Source of the DNA: Diplolepis rosae
Taxonomy: Eukaryota; Arthropoda; Insecta; Hymenoptera; Diplolepididae
Direction: 5' to 3'
Assembly: GCA_030998225.1 (NCBI GenBank)
Contig: JAPYXD010000701.1
Span: 11,330,501 to 11,394,500, forward strand
DNA: 64,000 nt
Part shown: in pieces, positions 22,942 through 34,533 of the stretch
How positions within the stretch are numbered: position 1 is the first letter of the stretch
How the letters are laid out: every line of letters begins with the position of its first letter
The notes under the pieces: model-generated
The model's input: only the letters and a program-made list of their open reading frames with translations
Databases searched by the model: none
Told to the model about the DNA's origin: nothing
Program-made: the position numbers and the translations under genes

Positions 22942-23473
22942 GGTAGTTTTCATCCACGAAAATTAGATCTCAGGCAAAAATAGATAATTTTGCTTTCAAG
23001 AATAGCAATATTATTATTGAAGGGCTATTTTGAAAGAGAAAAGATTATTTTACATGAAAAAAATTTGAAACACAGAAAAATAATTTTATTAATAAATTTT
23101 GTTTTTGACCCAACTTTTTTTCTTATTGCTTCTTACCAAATTTTAAAAAATTATGCTATTCTAATAAATCATGAATCATTTTTTCAGAGAAAAGATTAAA
23201 AAAATTCTTTAATGGCTGAAACCATTAAAAAACATTTTCCAAAACGAAATTTTTATAAACAAATTGCTGAATTTGATAATAATTTATTCATTTTCGAAAA
23301 TTGGAAATGGTTAAGTTGTAGGGAATCTTTTTTTTGAAAAAGTGATTCGTAATTTATTAAAATCGCATAATTTTATAAAATTTGCTAAGAAGCGATAAGG
23401 AAAAAAGTTGGGGCAAAAATAAAATTTATTAATATAATTTTGCCTGAGGTCTAATTTTCATGGATCAACTACC
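22942..23473. mobile_element. GGTAGTT foldback MITE, copy 2
   Basis: A 532-bp inverted repeat with GGTAGTTTTCATCCACGAAA and the complementary right end CATGGATCAACTACC. TTAA lies at 22938-22941 and 23474-23477. It is shorter than copies 1 and 3 because part of the right arm is deleted. Inserted into family C. Confidence 0.85.
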
Positions 23474-23835
23474 TTAAAAATGTTTTTGAGTAAAGGTATC
23501 TTAAAATTGTGAAAAATGTACAGGATTTTTTCTTAATATTATGGAACTCAACTGAATTTCCATAAAATGTATCTTAAAACCACCAAATTGTGACAGAATT
23601 TTTATAAAATTTATCATAAAATTACGAAACTGTAACAAAATTTTCAGTTACATTCAAATGCATAAAACCGTTAAAGTAATATTTACAATTTGTCTACAGT
23701 ACCTCAGATTTCCCTTAGCCTAGGGAAAAAAGTATGTAATTTTGCAAAACTTGAGGTTTCAAGGCTTTATTTTTGCACGAAAAAGCTAATATCTTTCGGT
23801 ATTTTGAGTTGCTGAATTCATATCTGACATAAGAA

Positions 23836-24014
23836 TTTTTCCACAGTACCTCAGAATTCCTCTAGCCTAGAGGAAAAGGTGTATAACTTATCAAAACTTG
23901 AGGTTTCACGGAGGTCAGATCCGTGCAAAAATAAAACCTCCGTGAAACCTCAAGTTTTTCTGAGTTATACACTTTTCCCCTAGACTAGGGGAAGTCTGAG
24001 GTATTGTAGAAAAA
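23836..24014. repeat. Hairpin with CCCTAG/CTAGGG words
   Basis: Left arm (ACAGTACCTCAG, CCTCTAGCCTAGAGG, AAACTTGAGGTTTCACGGAG) pairs with the right arm (CTCCGTGAAACCTCAAGTTT, CCCCTAGACTAGGGG, CTGAGGTATTGT). A direct partial duplicate of the left arm is at 23692-23768. It lies within family C. Confidence 0.65.
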
Positions 24015-25219
24015 TTGTTCTGTTGGATTCGAACTTAGTGACTCGAAATACGTAGAAACCACATTGTTTCACTCTAAAAACGGAATATTGACTGTCGAAC
24101 AATTCCGTTCACAATGAATGGATTTTCTACTCAAAATTGGCATAAGAGGAAATCCTCTAACAGTTGAAGTATTTTCGTTTCAAGTGCTATCATTTTATTG
24201 CCAAAGTTTTTCCTTTGGTCTGGAAATAAAATCCTTTGTCATGTGAGGGAAGTATAATTTCGATGTTAAAATAAAACAAATTCTATGATATAACCTATAA
24301 GAAATATACACAAGCCAAACTTTGACAAATCCCAATATTCAATCGATCATTTTCAATAATATAATAACGACCCGTCTTAGATTTCAGCATAAAGAAATTT
24401 TAAGATATAACTTTGCTTACATTACAAATTTTCCAATACGTGTAAAATTGAAAGTCCATAATCTATTAAATATATAATGTTGGAAAAGTGTTACAAAATT
24501 ATTTGTACACTTTGTTGCATTTTAAATTTCACAATAAATTCTATAGTAAACATTTTACTAATAATTTCGAATCAAAATATTTTTTTACAAATAAAAAAAA
24601 TATATTCTTCGTAGTTGGCACCGTACTGACAAAATATCTGTGAACAGATTAGCACCAGACGATGTACACTCACTAATGCGCAGGCGCACTTCATCTCCTA
24701 GTCTAGAAATGCAATCCTTACATAATTAGAGGATTTCTTTTCAGAGTCAAAAAAAATCGTTCATTGCTAAAAATATTTTCTTTTTGCATCTCAGAGATGA
24801 GTTTTGTAACAGGAAAAGGATTTTGTTGGTAGACAAAAGGAATATGCTTAATTTCAATGGATGCTTTCTGAAAAGAACGTAATTTCACTATGGATAGACT
24901 TTTTTTAGAGTGCTTATAAACATTCCCGTGGATAAATATTACTTTAACGGAGCTTGAAACTTCCAAGATTTCACACATTTTCCCTAGGTTAGGGGAAAAT
25001 TGTGGGGTTTAGGGGAAATTCTGAGACCAGATTTGGATTTTCAGATAAAAATATCAGAATATTCAAAACTTTGTAACAGAAAATTAAAAAATTGTTTCTT
25101 AAATTTACTAAAAATTAACTGAATTTTCTGAAATTCTATCTTAATTTTACGAAACTGTAACTAAATAAAACTCCAGTCACGTGTTTCGGGAAATTACGGT
25201 AGAAATTTCTAGCAGTGTA

Positions 25220-26990
25220 TAATATTGATGAATTTTAAACGTAAGAAATGAGTTGCAATCTTAGTTTTCTTTGCCTTGTTATTTTACTCGAAATAAAATA
25301 ATTATTGGTACTGTAAAGATGAAAAAATTGAAGTTAATTCAACAATTATTTATTTATTAAAAATTTTAAACTTTTCAAATTTTTAATTTCAAATAAGCAT
25401 GTTAAAAATAGCTGGTAGGACGCATGCGTAATAGCGGGAGGCAGCATTGGAATTAATTATTGTTGTGCATCAGTATAGTAACCTGTATGTTATATTCTGT
25501 AGAATAATTACCTAAACAAATGAAAACATACGTAAGCGACGTAACATTCTCGAAAATCGACCTCACTGAAGAATATTTGGTTGATTAAACTAAAATTGAG
25601 TTTGATCAAAAAACGAATCTACTCTTTATGCGGTTTACCAAATTTTTGGTTGATACAATTCAAAAATCTTTTTCATGCAATTGAAGATGGTTTGTTTGGA
25701 TACAGTTAAGTTAAAGGAACCGAGTATATTAAATTGACAAAATGTCACTATTTTTTTGTTTGCATTTTCATGAAAATCGGCTATCCATCAACAAAATAAG
25801 ACCTTTCATTAAAATAACTGCCATGTGTGCCATTTTGAATATTTATTGATGAAAAATGCTCACGTGTACCTGAATATAAGTGAAGTCATATAAAAATATT
25901 GTTGGTATAAATGCAACAGAATTACAAAAAGAAAGAAAAACCAAAAATTGGCATTTTTTCCGCTCATTGATTTTTTTTTCTTAATTTTTAATTATTCATC
26001 AAAGAAATTTTGACGGAGCATTAATAAAATTATATAATTTCGGATGCTAAAATAATTCAAACAATATATGCATATAGCAAAGAGAAAAAAATTCTCAAAA
26101 AATACGCTTTTCTTCCTCCTCTGACTGGGACTAACCCCTTAAGGCCATGTGCTAGGTGGGCCAAGTGACCGAGTTAGTCCTTTTGGATCGATATTTTTTT
26201 TACCACAGTTAAAATTAAAAGTTAAAAGAAAGCGAAAAAACATGGGGAAACGTTAATATATTAGAAATGAAAGTGTGAGTGAAAGCGCACATTTAGGGGA
26301 ACAAAAAAAGTTTGTTATAAAATAATCAACGAAGCAATCTGCATTACCATATTTATAAATATTTAAGACCAGATAAACCTTCTTTATTGTCTTTTTTTTC
26401 AATTTCCCTAAGTTTCAAATTAATATCTCTTTTCGTGTAGAAATGCGACAGGCGACAAAAATTATCCATATGTAATTTCCTCGAAATAATTTTTTTCGGA
26501 ATTTTTACCCAAATGAAGCAGATAAACGTAGTTTATTATTCTCTCTTCCATTTTCCAAAGTTTTAGAATGGTATTTTCATTACAAAAAAAGTTATATGGG
26601 CCAAACAAAAATTGAAACGAATATTCTAGTTCATTCAACTAAATTTTGTTCGACTTAGCCAAAGATCTTGGTTCATTAGACAATATGATTTAGCTAGATA
26701 AAGTAAATTTTTCATTTCGTTAGAAAATGTAGACAAAAGCTAACACTATCCAACAGTGAAGTCCAATTTTTTATACAATTTCGAGAAAAAGTTATAAAAA
26801 TCCAAGTGTTTAAAGTGTTACCAACTAACCCCGATCTCTCCTGAATTAAGGACAAAAGTAGATTAAAAATCTTCAATTCTTGCATGAAATATGTGAAATT
26901 CTTCCTAAGCGATCCCAATAAACAGAAAACAACATTTTAAAGACAGATAAAAAAAATATAAAATAAAGTTGAGGGTGAAAATTCAATAGG
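25220..26990. other. AT-rich stretch with MITE debris
   Basis: Contains TTGGTTGATT/AATCAACC-type words (25580-25720 and 26600-26700), a degraded GGCCATG terminus near 26142 and family C-like fragments. No gene recognised. Confidence 0.4.
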
Positions 26991-26994
26991 ATTT

Positions 26995-27345
26995 CTAGTT
27001 TGGATTCAAGTATTTCAGGGTCACTATGGGAAGATTGGCCAATTGAATATTGGCAAAGCCTCCTAGCCTACTCCCTCACACGACACGTGACTCATTATAC
27101 GCATTCATGCTCCTATGAACATAATTCGTCCATGTTTGCGAGGGCAGGACTGTCATCATCGTGCACCTATTCCATGTTATGGAAGAGTTGAAAAACTTGA
27201 TGTAATCTACAAACGTGGCTATTTTACGCAACCTCATCTATAGCATATGTTTACACGAGGGCTGCATCCTCTCTCTTTGTTTACTCTTATCTTCTACCGT
27301 TCCACCTGATCTTTTCCAACATCCCCTTTGCTTTAGGATTTTGGT
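26995..27345. other. GC-richer single-copy island
   Basis: Balanced composition and no repeat match. An open plus-strand frame (27000-27191) lacks an ATG and has no recognisable domain; a possible acceptor (TATTTCAG ending at 27018) is present. A weak exon candidate. Confidence 0.3.
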
Positions 27346-27503
27346 TTGATGCGATATTACGCACAGCAGGCACTGCCTTCATGTTTACTTCTGTATTTTT
27401 ATACCTAAAAAACTCCAATATTATCAGCTATAATGAAAAATAGCAGATAACATAAAAATTCATTCATAGCTCAGGATCCCACCAAATTATGTTCAACACT
27501 TGA

Positions 27504-28219
27504 ACCCAGAAAAAAAAGTTAGTTGGGTGAACAAAATTTTTTTGTTGACTGTATTTGGTTATTTGAAAAAATCTTTAATTGATAATTAGGACAATTTTAA
27601 TTAGGAATTAAATCTTAATTCTTAACTATATAGAAACATTTCAATTGATGCTTGAACTTTAATTAATTAATTTTCAATGGTCTAATTACTATTTCTGCAA
27701 CCCTGTGTCGAAATAATATTCATTCATTTTTTTTCAAATCAAATGAATATTTCAATTTTTTGCACACGTATTTTTTCACTAAGGGTAGTTTATAACATAA
27801 ATAAGGGTGGTTGGTGGCAAAGAAGTTATCAATTTATCAATTTTTTACTTAAAATTAATGTATTGCAGGCTTGTGTAGTTAAATAGAATGAAAAAATATG
27901 GTTCTAGTCAGAAATATTTTTGTTTTCCGTAAAAGCTGGAAGGGGTAGTTTTACCCCTTAAATATGAGAAAAGGCCGATATAAAATAACACGTATTACTT
28001 ATTTTTTTGTTCTGAACAAAAATACCAATAAAAAAAAGAAATCGGAGCCGGACATCTGGGAAATATTCCTTGTTAGAAAAATATTTGGTCAATCCAATCA
28101 AAAAGTAGATGAATCAAGCAGAATGTTTTTCTTAATTCAACCAAATTATATTTGACTCAACTAATGATCTTCGTTTATTCAAGAAAATGGTTTGGTTAGA
28201 TCAAATGTTTTTTCTGGGT
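27504..28219. mobile_element. CCCAGAAAAAA-ended element with nested remnant
   Basis: CCCAGAAAAAAAAGTTAG on the left and TTTTTTCTGGGTG on the right form candidate termini. Inside, about 27785-28077, the sequence resembles the right end of the 4765-5767 element (GGAGCCGGACATCTGGG, TTCCTTGTTAG), suggesting an older element of that family was inserted here. Confidence 0.4.
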
Positions 28220-28719
28220 GTATATATGAAAAGAAAAAATCCTAAAACAGAGGGTAAGAAAATATGAAAATCAGTTTTATGACTAAAAATGATAGCAAGA
28301 CAATAATATAAAAAAAATCAATAAACAACATCAAAATCTACAAAATATATAGCTAATTTGCGCTCTACAGTCAGAGGGTGTCATTATACCAACAATGAGT
28401 TGCTTTTGAGGCTTTAAGTTAATTTTTATTACTTTTTTTGAATTTTTAACAGGAATATTGAAAATTAGAATCTATACAGAATCACTCGTTGTAGATTTTT
28501 GGATTCATACCTTCAACTGCAATGAGGAACATTTCACTCGGATATCATAACCTTATAAATTTTATTTTTTGATTCAGCAGATCGAAATTTATAAGAATTC
28601 ATGGTTTATTAGGTTCTGGTTAAGGAGCAAAACTCACAAATTTATTCAATTTTAAAAAGTATTTCAAAAGTTCCCATACCGACTAGAAGCGAAAATCATA
28701 ATAAAAAACCTAAATCTAG

Positions 28720-29260
28720 GAAATGAGTCGTGCCAGTGATTTGATTTGCTCGAGCAGACGTTCTGTCAGACAATTGTCATGAATTAGATTATAATGAAGG
28801 CAATCCGAAAAAGGAACTTTATTAGGTGGTCCCGCTTTCGAAACATGACACGTCGCCTCGATATTAACCCAGTAGAGGTCAAGGCTGTGGCTTGCGCAAG
28901 TAACAATAAATACACTATTGTTAATCGTAAATTCTAATATGAATAGGAAAGGATATTGCTCAGCAGTTCGTATAATGGAACTTTTCTAAATAATCGCTGA
29001 CCTCTCTCATGGGGTTGCGGCCTTTTCTCTCGACATTCGCGGCATTACTGCAAGCAAACGGACATTTAATAATTTATATTGAGAACACCAATTGCAATTT
29101 CCAGGCTTACCAAAGGCAATATCTAAGTCCATAATTAAATATTATCGATCTAGTTTCGACGCAAGCAATTTTTATATCGATTGTTTTTTCCCCTTCAAAA
29201 CTGACCTCAATTCTATGTCCATTCCTCTAATTTCTGATTAACGAGCAGCCGTACTTGAAC
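28720..29260. other. GC-richer single-copy island
   Basis: Balanced, CpG-containing DNA (for example CACGTCGCCTCG and TTGCGGCCTTTTCTC) without repeat copies or a convincing frame. It contains several TAAT/ATTA homeodomain-type words. Candidate regulatory DNA by inference. Confidence 0.35.
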
Positions 29261-29384
29261 TTGAAAAAATATTTGGTCATCCTAAGTAAAATTTCGATAG
29301 ATCAAGCAAAGAATTTGCTTATTATACGATTTTATTAAAAAAAGTACCGAAAATTAGAAATTTTTTTTTCAAATGGATGAAGCA

Positions 29385-29637
29385 TACTCTCTAAATCTGA
29401 ATCAGTCAACTTTTCACTGATTGAATCAGTGATTTGCCTTTTCACTGATTCATCAGTGAAATCATATTTTTCACTGTTAAATCAGTCAATTTTCACTGAA
29501 ATAATCAGAAATCAGTCAATTTTCACTGAAATAATCAGTGAAATTTGACTAATTTACAGTAACCTTTTTTAGCTACTTGAATCAGTCAAATTTCACTGAT
29601 TGTCAGAAGATTTTGACTGATTCAAATTTAGAGAGTA
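29385..29637. mobile_element. AATCAGTGAAA hairpin MITE, copy 1
   Basis: The ends TACTCTCTAAATCTGAATC and GATTCAAATTTAGAGAGTA enclose many AATCAGT, TTTCACTGATT and AATCAGTGAAA words on both strands. The whole element can fold many ways. Related copies are at 48814, 55779 and 57476. Confidence 0.85.
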
Positions 29638-29645
29638 TTGATCTT

Positions 29646-30526
29646 TTTCAAACTATGGACAAAGGTGGACAAAATAGTTGTAGTTTATGAAAATATATAT
29701 ATATATATATATATATGATCTATTTTAGAGTGAATGAGTGGATCGAATCAATATGATCTATTTTAGAAAATCAGAAAAATTCTTATTTTGATCGTAATAA
29801 ATATCAATTTATTTGGTTAAAAAATTATATACTTTTTTTTTGTCCCATCAGTCATACCAGTAGTGGAATTTTGAAGCGTGAATCTTCTGTATGAGATTGA
29901 ATTCGTTAAGTAGATCAAATAATCACTTTTGACTATTACGTTATGAAAACTAAGCCAAGTAGAAGTCGAATAACTTCATTTAGCCACATACATCAAGGGT
30001 TCGAGAATATGCGAAGGTGAAATATAAATTCAGAACTTTACGAATTTTTTCCGCTGAATTAGCGATCTCAATCAAAAAATGTCTAGAGACATTTTTGATC
30101 ACATATTTTACATAAAATGCAAAAATATTTTTTTCATTAGCATATTATTAAATCTTCAATATTCGGACCGCCATATTGGATCCGCCATTTTGAATTTTCT
30201 AACACTGTCACCGGATTTTCATATAATCTTGAAAAAACTCGGTATTTCACAAGTTCTCTAAGCGCCATATTGAATCCGCCATTAATCAGGTCATTACATA
30301 TACTAGAAGAGGTCTGTACATAATTAATCTATCAAACTTTGAAAGTTTGATCAATAAAATTCCGTGTATTATCCAATTATCTTAGAAATGTCATGAAAAA
30401 ACGTGTATTTTTACAAATTTCCATAATTTTCCGCCATTTTGGAAAAGATAAAACATAATGAGCTGGACCAAAAAATATTTTTCATAAACAACAACTATTT
30501 TGTCCACCTTTGTCCATAGTTTGAAA
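29646..30526. mobile_element. 881-bp element with 48-bp terminal inverted repeats
   Basis: TTTCAAACTATGGACAAAGG at the left mirrors CCTTTGTCCATAGTTTGAAA at the right; the repeat continues for about 48 bases. It contains an AT microsatellite (29692-29716) and two CGCCATATTG(A/G)ATCCGCC-type words near 30171 and 30265. No transposase seen. Confidence 0.75.
29692..29716. repeat. (AT)n microsatellite
   Basis: A perfect AT dinucleotide run of about 12 units, just inside the left repeat of the 881-bp element. Confidence 0.9.
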
Positions 30527-30533
30527 TAGATAT

Positions 30534-30638
30534 AGCAGATTTTTTTTGTAACATTTACAGATTTTTCTGTTGGATTCACAGATTGTTTGTAAACTCAACA
30601 GATGAACCTGTTGATTCAACAGTTTTTTTTTCTCCGTG
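30534..30638. mobile_element. M1 MITE remnant, copy 3
   Basis: It retains the M1 left-arm body (from AGCAGATTTTTTTTG) and the right terminus TTTTTTCTCCGTG followed by TA. The left end and central region are missing. It abuts the 881-bp element. Confidence 0.7.
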
Positions 30639-31689
30639 TACAATTGAGATGATAGCATTTTTTCAACTATGATTATTATTTTTAAAAAAACTTTAAAAAA
30701 TTGTGAAAATTGAGACCTTTTCTTTAAACACTCCAAAAAAATTAAATTTTCAATTTTTTTGGCCGCAAGTAGGTTCATATTCTTAAAAAAAACCTTAATA
30801 ATGTAGAGAAATTGTTGGATTGATTTCAGATAAAAAAACCAATCTCTAGAGTTCTTGCAAATTGCTAACTTGGAAGAAGACCTGTCATGGGGAACAGCTA
30901 ATAACTTGGTAATTTGTGACTAAACACATTTGAAAAAATTACCACATGTACTTCAAAACATGAATAAAAGATGCTTAAAGTCTAAAAAATGTTCATTGTG
31001 TTCTTGCCCGTAAAAAAATTCCGAAAAACACTCTATATTTAGCCTCCAAATGTGATTTCCCCCCTCAACAAAATGGTTTGATTAGACCAAGTAGCTTTTT
31101 TTTAAGATGTGTTAAATTGAGAGGAGTCGCAATCATCCACCGAAAATCATATTGTTATGTCTATGAATCAATGAAATTCTGGAAGAAACTATTATTATTC
31201 CCATGCGCGTTTGCTCTACAACAACTCTCTAATATTAAGGTAAAAATCCTTGAACGGCTGGTTATTAAAATGATACCAATGCATTTGTATAACGATGTAA
31301 CAATAATACGGTGTCCACGATGCTTATGTAAATTCCAAGGCACGCTCGGATAAAAATTTATGCCTGCCAGTCAAGGTCTCGTTTCTTCTTCCGGTGACTC
31401 GGGAGAGCCAGAAGTTTTTATTTTTCTCAATAAATTAGATTCACAGAAAGCATTTACATTGCTATTCAAAAGATTTTAATTATAATTAAAAATTTTGACC
31501 TCCAATAGCAGAAGATGCAGAAGCAAAGTTTGTCATAACTATAACTACCAGAATTCATGAAAATATCACAACAATGTAAATATATTACAAGTGGAAAAAA
31601 GTCTACGAACGGAAAAGTCTTTTTAAATATCTTGAGAATTGTGTAGTATTAGGTTGAGTTTACTATAAAATTATTTGTGGCTATTTAGA

Positions 31690-31990
31690 ATTCTATTGTA
31701 GAGTCGTCGTAGGACATTTGAATTGGACCCATAAAGTCGAATAACGCTGAACGGGTAATGAGTTTCCGGCGGTGGAAAAATAGGATGAAAGAGAGGGAAA
31801 CAGAAACGCGTCCAGGGAGAGAAGGAAAGTACGAGAAAAAGATAAAAAGCGAAAAGGAAGAGCAGCGGTGGACCACACACACATTGAGCGAACGTGACCG
31901 AGGCAGTCCAAGTTCGTATTGTAATGCAGAGATATACCTCTGCAGTATTACCGTACAGTCACTTCAGCAACCGGGAACTTGATTCGTCGC
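31690..31990. other. GC-richer single-copy island, purine-rich
   Basis: GA-rich on the plus strand (GAGAGGGAAACAGAAACGCG and following) grading to balanced sequence. Several overlapping frames arise on both strands from the purine bias, and none is convincing. Confidence 0.35.
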
Positions 31991-32089
31991 AAACTTTTAT
32001 CCTCACATTTCTTAACGTTTGTATTTTTTAAATTAACATGTATCTTTATTAAATCATAAATATTTAAAAATAGAAGTAAGAACAACATA

Positions 32090-33134
32090 CACGGAAAAAA
32101 ATGAAATGTCTGCTACTGCTAACTGCAGTTAGCTGTCGACTAGTTAATTTTGATTGATAAAAAGTTTGCTGAGAGAGTTAACAGTTTGCTGGGACAGTTA
32201 AAAAATGTTAGCTGCAATCGAAGTTGAAAATTTGCATTGGACTCCTTAGCGTATTAAGAGTTGTAGCTAATCATTTGGTTGTTGCTGCTAAAACAGTTTA
32301 CTCTCCTAGAAAATCTCAAAATTCGTACTCGTAGCTTTTAAAATTTTGCACTGATATGTAAGAAGTTAGCAGCGGTTGCTAACGGCTGATTAGACATCCC
32401 GCGTTTTCTGTGCTGCTCATGCGCACAAAGCGCGACTAGTCAGATATTGTGCTGTAAATAGTAAGTTGTACACCTGTCGCGTTGTTTTAAATTTAATTTA
32501 TAAATAATTCGACGATTCGTGTTAATTTATAATGCAAATGACTGATTTGTAACTGATCTCTGAAGATTGTATTGTAGGTTTTGTAATAGGTTCTTTATTG
32601 TGCTATTTATTATCTTCTTACTGAGGTTATCTTAATTCTAAGTGTTGTATACTTGTATAATTGAGATGATTGATTAAAGTTAGAACTGAATCAGTTTTTT
32701 TTCGTTTTTAATTTTGCAGGTTACGATATGTCGCAAGAAATTAGTTGTTTTGATATAACTTGCCAGCAGACTTTTATGAGTATAGAAGGGTTACGAGATC
32801 ATTTTTTTCTTAAGCACCCAGGTGTAACTGTATTTAAATGTAGGTTTGGAAGTTCAAAATCAATAATTTTGAGTGCTACCTCTATTTGCAGCAATTGCTA
32901 ATAAAATTAACTAGTACTTCAAACGCTGTTAGAACAGGAAGATAACACGACCGATAGGCTACTGCTCACAATCGTTGTTACCAGTGCTAACGTAAATTAG
33001 CTGGCATCGCTAAAGTACTGTAGCGAATAGACGTTAGTATTAGCAGGTAAGACATTCGCTGTCCGTATATCAAGTAACTTTCTTAGCTGTGGTAGCGAAT
33101 ATTTAGCTAATGCAGCTAATTATTTTTTTCCGTG
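32090..33134 (+). mobile_element. TA-type element carrying a zinc-finger exon
   Basis: It starts after TA (32088-32089) with CACGGAAAAAAATG and ends TTATTTTTTTCCGTG at 33134, where a CA replaces the expected TA. Length 1045 bp. Subterminal regions are rich in GCTAAC/GTTAGC/TTAGCTG words on both strands. The central 32400-32900 region is different: GC-richer leader-like sequence, two possible acceptors (ATTGTAG near 32577 and TTTTGCAG at 32719) and the zinc-finger frame. Probably a deletion derivative of a larger coding element, or a MITE that captured an exon. Confidence 0.65.
32728..32901 (+). CDS. C2H2 zinc-finger first coding exon, truncated
   Basis: A 57-codon frame starts with ATG at 32728, nine bases into an exon opened by a good acceptor (T-rich tract, TTTTGCAG ending at 32719). 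Residues form one classical finger: Cys7-x4-Cys12-x12-His25-x4-His30, with Phe16 and Leu22 at the hydrophobic core positions. Cys38 would open a second finger, but the frame then runs into unrelated sequence and stops at 32899-32901. Proteins beginning with such paired fingers commonly occur in transposon-encoded nuclear proteins of insects; here only the first finger survives. DNA or RNA binding is the family role; function of this fragment is not expected. No homologue search was possible. Confidence 0.6.
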   Translation: MSQEISCFDITCQQTFMSIEGLRDHFFLKHPGVTVFKCRFGSSKSIILSATSICSNC

Positions 33135-33164
33135 CAAGCATGTATTTGATTCTGCCAAATAATT

Positions 33165-33345
33165 TTGTATATCCAACAAAAACATATTTATTTGGTAAAT
33201 TCGACAAAAAAATTTTGTAAGATTAACAAAATTTTGTTCATCCATCCAAATATTATTTTTCATGAACCAAATGCCGTTAACAAAACAAATTTGTTCAACC
33301 ACCTAACATTTTTTCTGGATGTGAGATCACATTCTGAAACGAATT
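33165..33345 (+). repeat. Direct repeat, left copy
   Basis: It matches 33913-34093 at high identity (words CAACAAAAACA, TTTATTTGGTAAATTCG, TCATCCATCCAAA, GTTCAACCAC, TCTGGATGT(G/A)AGATCACA). The two copies bracket a family A element. Confidence 0.7.
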
Positions 33346-33905
33346 TTGTATCTTTTGAGTTTAGACCTTCCATATAATTTGTTTAATGTTTAGTACCTTT
33401 ATTTAGAAAATTTTTGGGAGTTTTTAAAAATTCAAGCACCTTTATAAATTTTAAAATTAAAAATTTTGACTTTTTTGGGCATTTTTAAGTTTGAATAACT
33501 TTTTTGTTCTTTAACCACTTTTCAAGATTCTTTTTTTATTTGAATCCTTATCATGTGTAGCAACTTTTTGGGTATGGGAAATAAGGTAATATGAATGAAA
33601 ACAAAGTTACAAATAAAATTAAAAAAAAAAAATAGATAAAAATATTCCAAAATATAAAAAAAGAATTTTGTGGTTATTTTTTTAGCTAGAGTGCTTTCTA
33701 TATCCAAAAGTATTGATAATATAACAAAGAATAAGTGGTAAAAATTCTAAAGGCCTGTGTCTAATAATTTAGATTTTATTCAAAGATATGTAAATAAATA
33801 AACAAACTATTTTGTGTAAAAAGCTAATTTTTGATAAAAACGTGTTATTCGTAAATCGTAGTAACTTTTAATTTTATTTATTTTTCCAAGAAAAAAATCA
33901 AATTG
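33346..33905 (-). mobile_element. Family A copy 3
   Basis: Reverse-orientation family A sequence from GAGTTTAGACCTTCCATATA through TTAGCTAGAGTGCTTTC to GGCCTGTGTCTAATA, then TTATTCGTAAATC and TGACCTGAAAA. Terminal GGGGATCCGCC is missing at both ends. The minus-strand frame at 33522-33707 is part of the repeat. Confidence 0.65.
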
Positions 33906-33912
33906 ACCTGAA

Positions 33913-34093
33913 AATCCTGATCCAACAAAAACAAATTTATTTGGTAAATTCGCCAGACTAATTTTGTAACATTAACATAATTTAGTTCATCCATCCAAAA
34001 TATTATTTTTAATGAACCAAATACATTCAACAAAACGATTTTGTTCAACCACGTAACATTTTCTTCTGGATGTAAGATCACACTCTAAAACTA
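33913..34093 (+). repeat. Direct repeat, right copy
   Basis: The second copy of the 33165-33345 sequence. It is slightly diverged, which argues that the duplication is old. Confidence 0.7.
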
Positions 34094-34189
34094 ATTCTTT
34101 TGATGCAGGAAGAATGTCATCTTAAGAGTATTTATCACTAGTGTCACGTGACAAATAAAACACATCTCAATTGCTCTAACTTTAGACAA

Positions 34190-34193
<4 letters not shown>

Positions 34194-34225
<32 letters not shown>
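34194..34225. repeat. (TA)n microsatellite
   Basis: A perfect TA run of about 15 units. Confidence 0.9.
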
Positions 34226-34228
<3 letters not shown>

Positions 34229-34378
34229 ACTAAAACATTTATAAATTTTTATTAATTGATGTTGACTAATTTTCCAATAAATTTGACCTTATAAAGTGAT
34301 CGAGTAGTTACACTCGGAAAAGATTTGGTTGAATCAACAAAAATGTTGTATTATTAACGATAAAATTTCATTGCTATA

Positions 34379-34533
34379 CACTGAGAGAAAAAATAATGTC
34401 ACCGCAACAAAATAGTTGATTTGATTGAAATAAAGAAATATTTTTGTTGACTCAAACAAAATTTATTTGATGCAACCAAAAATCGCTCATTGGGAAAAAT
34501 AGTTTATTTATATCAACTATATTTTTTGGGGTG
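34379..34533. mobile_element. Short TA-flanked MITE
   Basis: Ends CACTGAGAGAAAAAATA and TATATTTTTTGGGGTG are flanked by TA at 34377-34378 and 34534-34535. The interior consists of TTTGATT/AACAAAA words. Confidence 0.5.

Larger units (their letters stand above)
22870..25217. mobile_element. Family C TA-flanked element, 2.35 kb, interrupted
   Basis: Ends CACTGTTGGAAATGTTC and GAAATTTCTAGCAGTG are flanked by TA (22868-22869 and 25218-25219). A second partial copy at 41030-41353 lets the insertion at 22942-23473 be recognised. The interior also carries the hairpin at 23836-24014 and AT-rich sequence. No transposase frame was seen, so it is probably non-autonomous. Confidence 0.6.

Noticed and set aside
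27000..27191. 63-codon plus-strand frame
   Set aside because: No ATG; amino-acid order looks random; only a weak acceptor upstream.
29385..29637. CRISPR-like array of repeated words
   Set aside because: Repeats are short, on both strands, without regular spacers, and bounded by MITE ends; the sequence is eukaryotic.
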